DNA from: Chitinophagaceae bacterium UBA1953 | GTDB lineage: Bacteria > Bacteroidota > Bacteroidia > Chitinophagales > Chitinophagaceae | Direction of reading: 5' to 3' | Length of the DNA stretch: 5,239 nucleotides | Assembly (NCBI GenBank): GCA_002336115.1 | Contig: DDEN01000022.1 | Location: 340,358 to 345,596 of the forward strand | Part shown: one piece after another, positions 3,415-5,239 of the stretch | Layout: each line of letters starts with the position of its first letter | How positions within the stretch are numbered: position 1 is the first letter of the stretch | Made by a program: the position numbers and the translations under genes | The notes under the pieces: model-generated | The model's database searches: none | What the model was told of the DNA's origin: nothing | What the model saw: only the letters and a program-made list of their open reading frames with translations

Positions 3415-4533
3415 TCACTTCAATTTAAAATAAACCTTATTAGGGCTGTTCTTAAAATTTTCATAACTAAGATAAAAAGCTCCTTTTCTTACCCTCTCTC
3501 CATTTTCAGATAAAACATCCAACCTGCCGTTTGATTGTAAAGAACTAAAGATCTCAGTTGAATGCTTCGGTAAAAACCCATTTCTTAAAGTAAACTCATA
3601 GATATTCCCATTAAAAACTTTATTATTTGACGAAAGTAGAGAAATCAATTTTTGTTCTAAAGGATTTGTTTTAAGTACAGAAAAGAGGTTACCTGTTTGC
3701 TCATAGCTCCAGCCTTTCCCTTCGTCGTCATCTATTTGCCATTTTGTTTCAAGCATTTTTTCAAATCCTCTTATATGGCTACTGAAGAAAAACAAACAAA
3801 AAACTGTTGCAGCATCTTTTTCAATAGAAAATGTATCAACAAAAAAATCTTTACCGAGATAACTTTTCAATGCATCTTTGAATTGCTCAATAAACTGATA
3901 AACTGAAACGCTTGGCTTCCATGATTTAAAATCAACTAATTCTTCAATAATTTGAATCAATGCTTCGGGTGTTCCTTTCTCATTAAACCTATACATAAAT
4001 TGAGTTGGCAAAAAAAGTAAAACTTCAGACTTCTTTGACTGAAGCAACTTTTTCAGTTCACTCCCTCGTATCTCTTTATAGCCATATGGATCGATAAAAA
4101 TAAAAGCCTTTTCATTCTTCATCTCTTGTATATACCCTGCCAATCCATCAACAATTGCTTTATAATCTTTTGAACTATACACTAATCTGCCAAAGCTTTC
4201 ATAATGAAGCTTGTTTTCATTAATTACGTTTTTGAGCTTTTCTATTTTAGATTCATCCCTATCATTAAAAAACAAATCAACTTTACTAATTGTTTTATTT
4301 TTTGCCTTATTCGTGAAATGTAAATCTTTTAACGTTTTTAAAATTACAACTGGACTACCTTCGCCACTATTATCATAAATGCCTTCCCCGCAAAACAAAT
4401 CAAAGACATTAATCTTTTTAGTAAATCCATCATTTGCAATAATATTTAAGTATTTTTCTAGATACTTCTGCAAAAGCATAACTTTTGCTTTTGAATGATC
4501 AAGCATTAAAATTTGGGATTTCCGCTTTACCAT
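3415..4533 (-). CDS. tcmP: Three-Cys-motif partner protein TcmP (372 aa)
   Basis: TcmP proteins are encoded next to DUF5131 three-Cys proteins, as here. The N-terminal half looks like a Rossmann methyltransferase: LDHSKAKVMLLQKYL (11-25), the motif-I-like VFDLFCGEG (43-51), an acidic NDRD (90-93) at the place of motif II, and FIFIDPYGYKEI (144-155), which resembles the catalytic DPPY/DPF-type motif IV. SSHIRGFEKMLETKW (251-265) is another familiar block. About 290-372 looks like a winged-helix domain (EIFSSLQSNGRLDV). Nucleic-acid methylation is plausible, but no substrate is known to me. The gene is AT-rich (about 30% GC in sampled lines), well below the flanking genes, and only 25 nt from the radical SAM gene. 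This suggests arrival by horizontal transfer together with DUF5131. Confidence 0.9.
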   Translation of the reverse strand: MVKRKSQILMLDHSKAKVMLLQKYLEKYLNIIANDGFTKKINVFDLFCGEGIYDNSGEGSPVVILKTLKDLHFTNKAKNKTISKVDLFFNDRDESKIEKLKNVINENKLHYESFGRLVYSSKDYKAIVDGLAGYIQEMKNEKAFIFIDPYGYKEIRGSELKKLLQSKKSEVLLFLPTQFMYRFNEKGTPEALIQIIEELVDFKSWKPSVSVYQFIEQFKDALKSYLGKDFFVDTFSIEKDAATVFCLFFFSSHIRGFEKMLETKWQIDDDEGKGWSYEQTGNLFSVLKTNPLEQKLISLLSSNNKVFNGNIYEFTLRNGFLPKHSTEIFSSLQSNGRLDVLSENGERVRKGAFYLSYENFKNSPNKVYFKLK

Positions 4534-4539
4534 AGGTTA

Positions 4540-4559
4540 ATTATTTTTACTAAAATAAT
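4540..4559. promoter_or_regulatory. AT-only inverted repeat at the junction before tcmP
   Basis: ATTATTTT and AAAATAAT are perfect inverted 8-mers separated by TACT. They fill the gap between the radical SAM stop codon and the tcmP start (which begins 7 nt later). There is no GC and no U-run after it, so it is a poor terminator. A regulator site for the tcmP cassette, or a chance AT palindrome, is possible. No -7 box is clear. Confidence 0.35.
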
Positions 4560-5239
4560 CAAAAAAGTTTCCCCTGCATTCCCGGTCTGCGGAATTTTGT
4601 TCTGTCCAGGCTCCATTCTTCAGCATTCATTCCATACAGCTTTCCATATTTTTTGTATTGCTGGTTTACCAGTTTGGCAATATGTCCTTCGCCACGCATA
4701 CGTACACCCCAGCGTGTATCGTTTACTTTTCCATCGTGGCTTTGCTCAACAAGATGCCACACTTTATCAGCACGGTCGGGGAAGTTTTTATACAGCCAGT
4801 CGTGAAATAATAATTTAATAGCTCCATTCAAACGTATAAATGTGTAGGCCGTAAATGTGGCGCCGTTGTCTCTTGCTGCTTTCATGATACGCTGCATTTC
4901 ATGTTCGTTCAATCCCGGAATCATTGGCCCCATCATAATACCCATACGTACACCTGCACTGCTGAGTTCGTTAATGACTTTCAGTTTTTGTTTGGCTGTT
5001 GTAGTACGTGGTTCCATTACCCTGCGCAGATCTTCATTAAACGATGTAATACTCACCATTGCTGATACAATGTTTTTCTTTCCCATTTCCTGCAGCACAT
5101 CTTTGTCTTTCAATATCCATGAATTTTTAGTGAGTATGCCAACGGGCTGATTAAATTCATTACACACTTCCAGCATCTGCCTTGTTAAACGAAACTGCTG
5201 TTCGGCCGGTTGATAACAATCGGTATTACCGCTGAGCAT
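4559..5239 (-). CDS. PA0069-family (spore photoproduct lyase-like) radical SAM protein, C-terminal 226 residues
   Basis: Partial: the N-terminal third with the CxxxCxxC cluster lies beyond the window, so the methionine at the edge is internal. The visible part matches the family's core: MLSGNTDCYQPAE (1-13), LTKNS (36-40), VMEPRTTTAKQKL (74-86), GPMIPGLNEHE (104-114), KLLFHDWLYKNFPDRADKV (142-160) and the closing RMRGEG (180-185) before a Lys/Tyr-rich tail. Proteins of this group are COG1533-type radical SAM enzymes; the substrate of this subfamily is not established. Its GC (about 42-45% in sampled lines) matches purU. The stop is 25 nt before tcmP, so read-through transcription into the cassette is likely. 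Confidence 0.9.
   Translation of the reverse strand: MLSGNTDCYQPAEQQFRLTRQMLEVCNEFNQPVGILTKNSWILKDKDVLQEMGKKNIVSAMVSITSFNEDLRRVMEPRTTTAKQKLKVINELSSAGVRMGIMMGPMIPGLNEHEMQRIMKAARDNGATFTAYTFIRLNGAIKLLFHDWLYKNFPDRADKVWHLVEQSHDGKVNDTRWGVRMRGEGHIAKLVNQQYKKYGKLYGMNAEEWSLDRTKFRRPGMQGKLF

Noticed and set aside
3697..3906. Plus-strand 69-codon ORF
   Set aside because: It is the shadow of tcmP, whose frame is supported by family motifs.
4513..4818. Plus-strand 101-codon ORF
   Set aside because: It is antisense to the radical SAM C-terminus and the tcmP start, and shows no family features.
4857..5150. Plus-strand 97-codon ORF
   Set aside because: It is antisense to conserved radical SAM motifs; the apparent hydrophobic stretches come from the complement of that gene.

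Overview
The window looks like part of a Bacteroidota chromosome, most likely in or near Chitinophagaceae. The coding genes sampled run at about 40-45% GC. Most starts lack a Shine-Dalgarno sequence. One short gene has a Bacteroidota-type promoter (TTTG about 17-21 nt from an AnnTTTG box), and none of the tRNA genes encodes CCA. Everything recognised lies on the minus strand, so transcription runs from high to low coordinates.

The right part (5239 to 1475) is a tight run of five genes: the C-terminal part of a PA0069-type radical SAM protein (cut by the window edge), a three-Cys-motif partner protein (TcmP), its usual companion of the DUF5131/phage Gp37-Gp68 family, a small Dabb-fold protein, and formyltetrahydrofolate deformylase (purU). 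Gaps are 25, 1, 12 and 55 nt. The TcmP gene (about 30% GC in sampled lines) and, less strongly, DUF5131 (about 35%) are more AT-rich than their neighbours (about 42-45%). They look like a two-gene cassette inserted between housekeeping genes.

The middle (about 680 to 1474) has no long gene. It holds a series of very short units: a 30-codon ORF with a promoter in front and a strong intrinsic terminator behind; a 51-codon ORF that shares a sequence pattern with the first and also ends at an intrinsic terminator; a 45-codon ORF led by a strong GGAGG for a small membrane protein; and a further hairpin.

The left end (2 to 577) is a compact tRNA array read Asp-Gln-His-(tRNA-like, possible Glu)-repeat-Lys-Asn. 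Every readable anticodon is GUN or UUN, so the array decodes NAN codons and nothing else. If the aberrant sixth member is Glu, the set covers every NAN sense family except Tyr. Several members have structural oddities (U37, weak D-stem, extra linker base, expanded anticodon arm), so this is probably an accessory set. Dispersed repeats resembling REP elements sit inside and upstream of the array. The array is the most unusual part of the window; a role such as replacing or decoying tRNAs attacked by anticodon nucleases is inference only.
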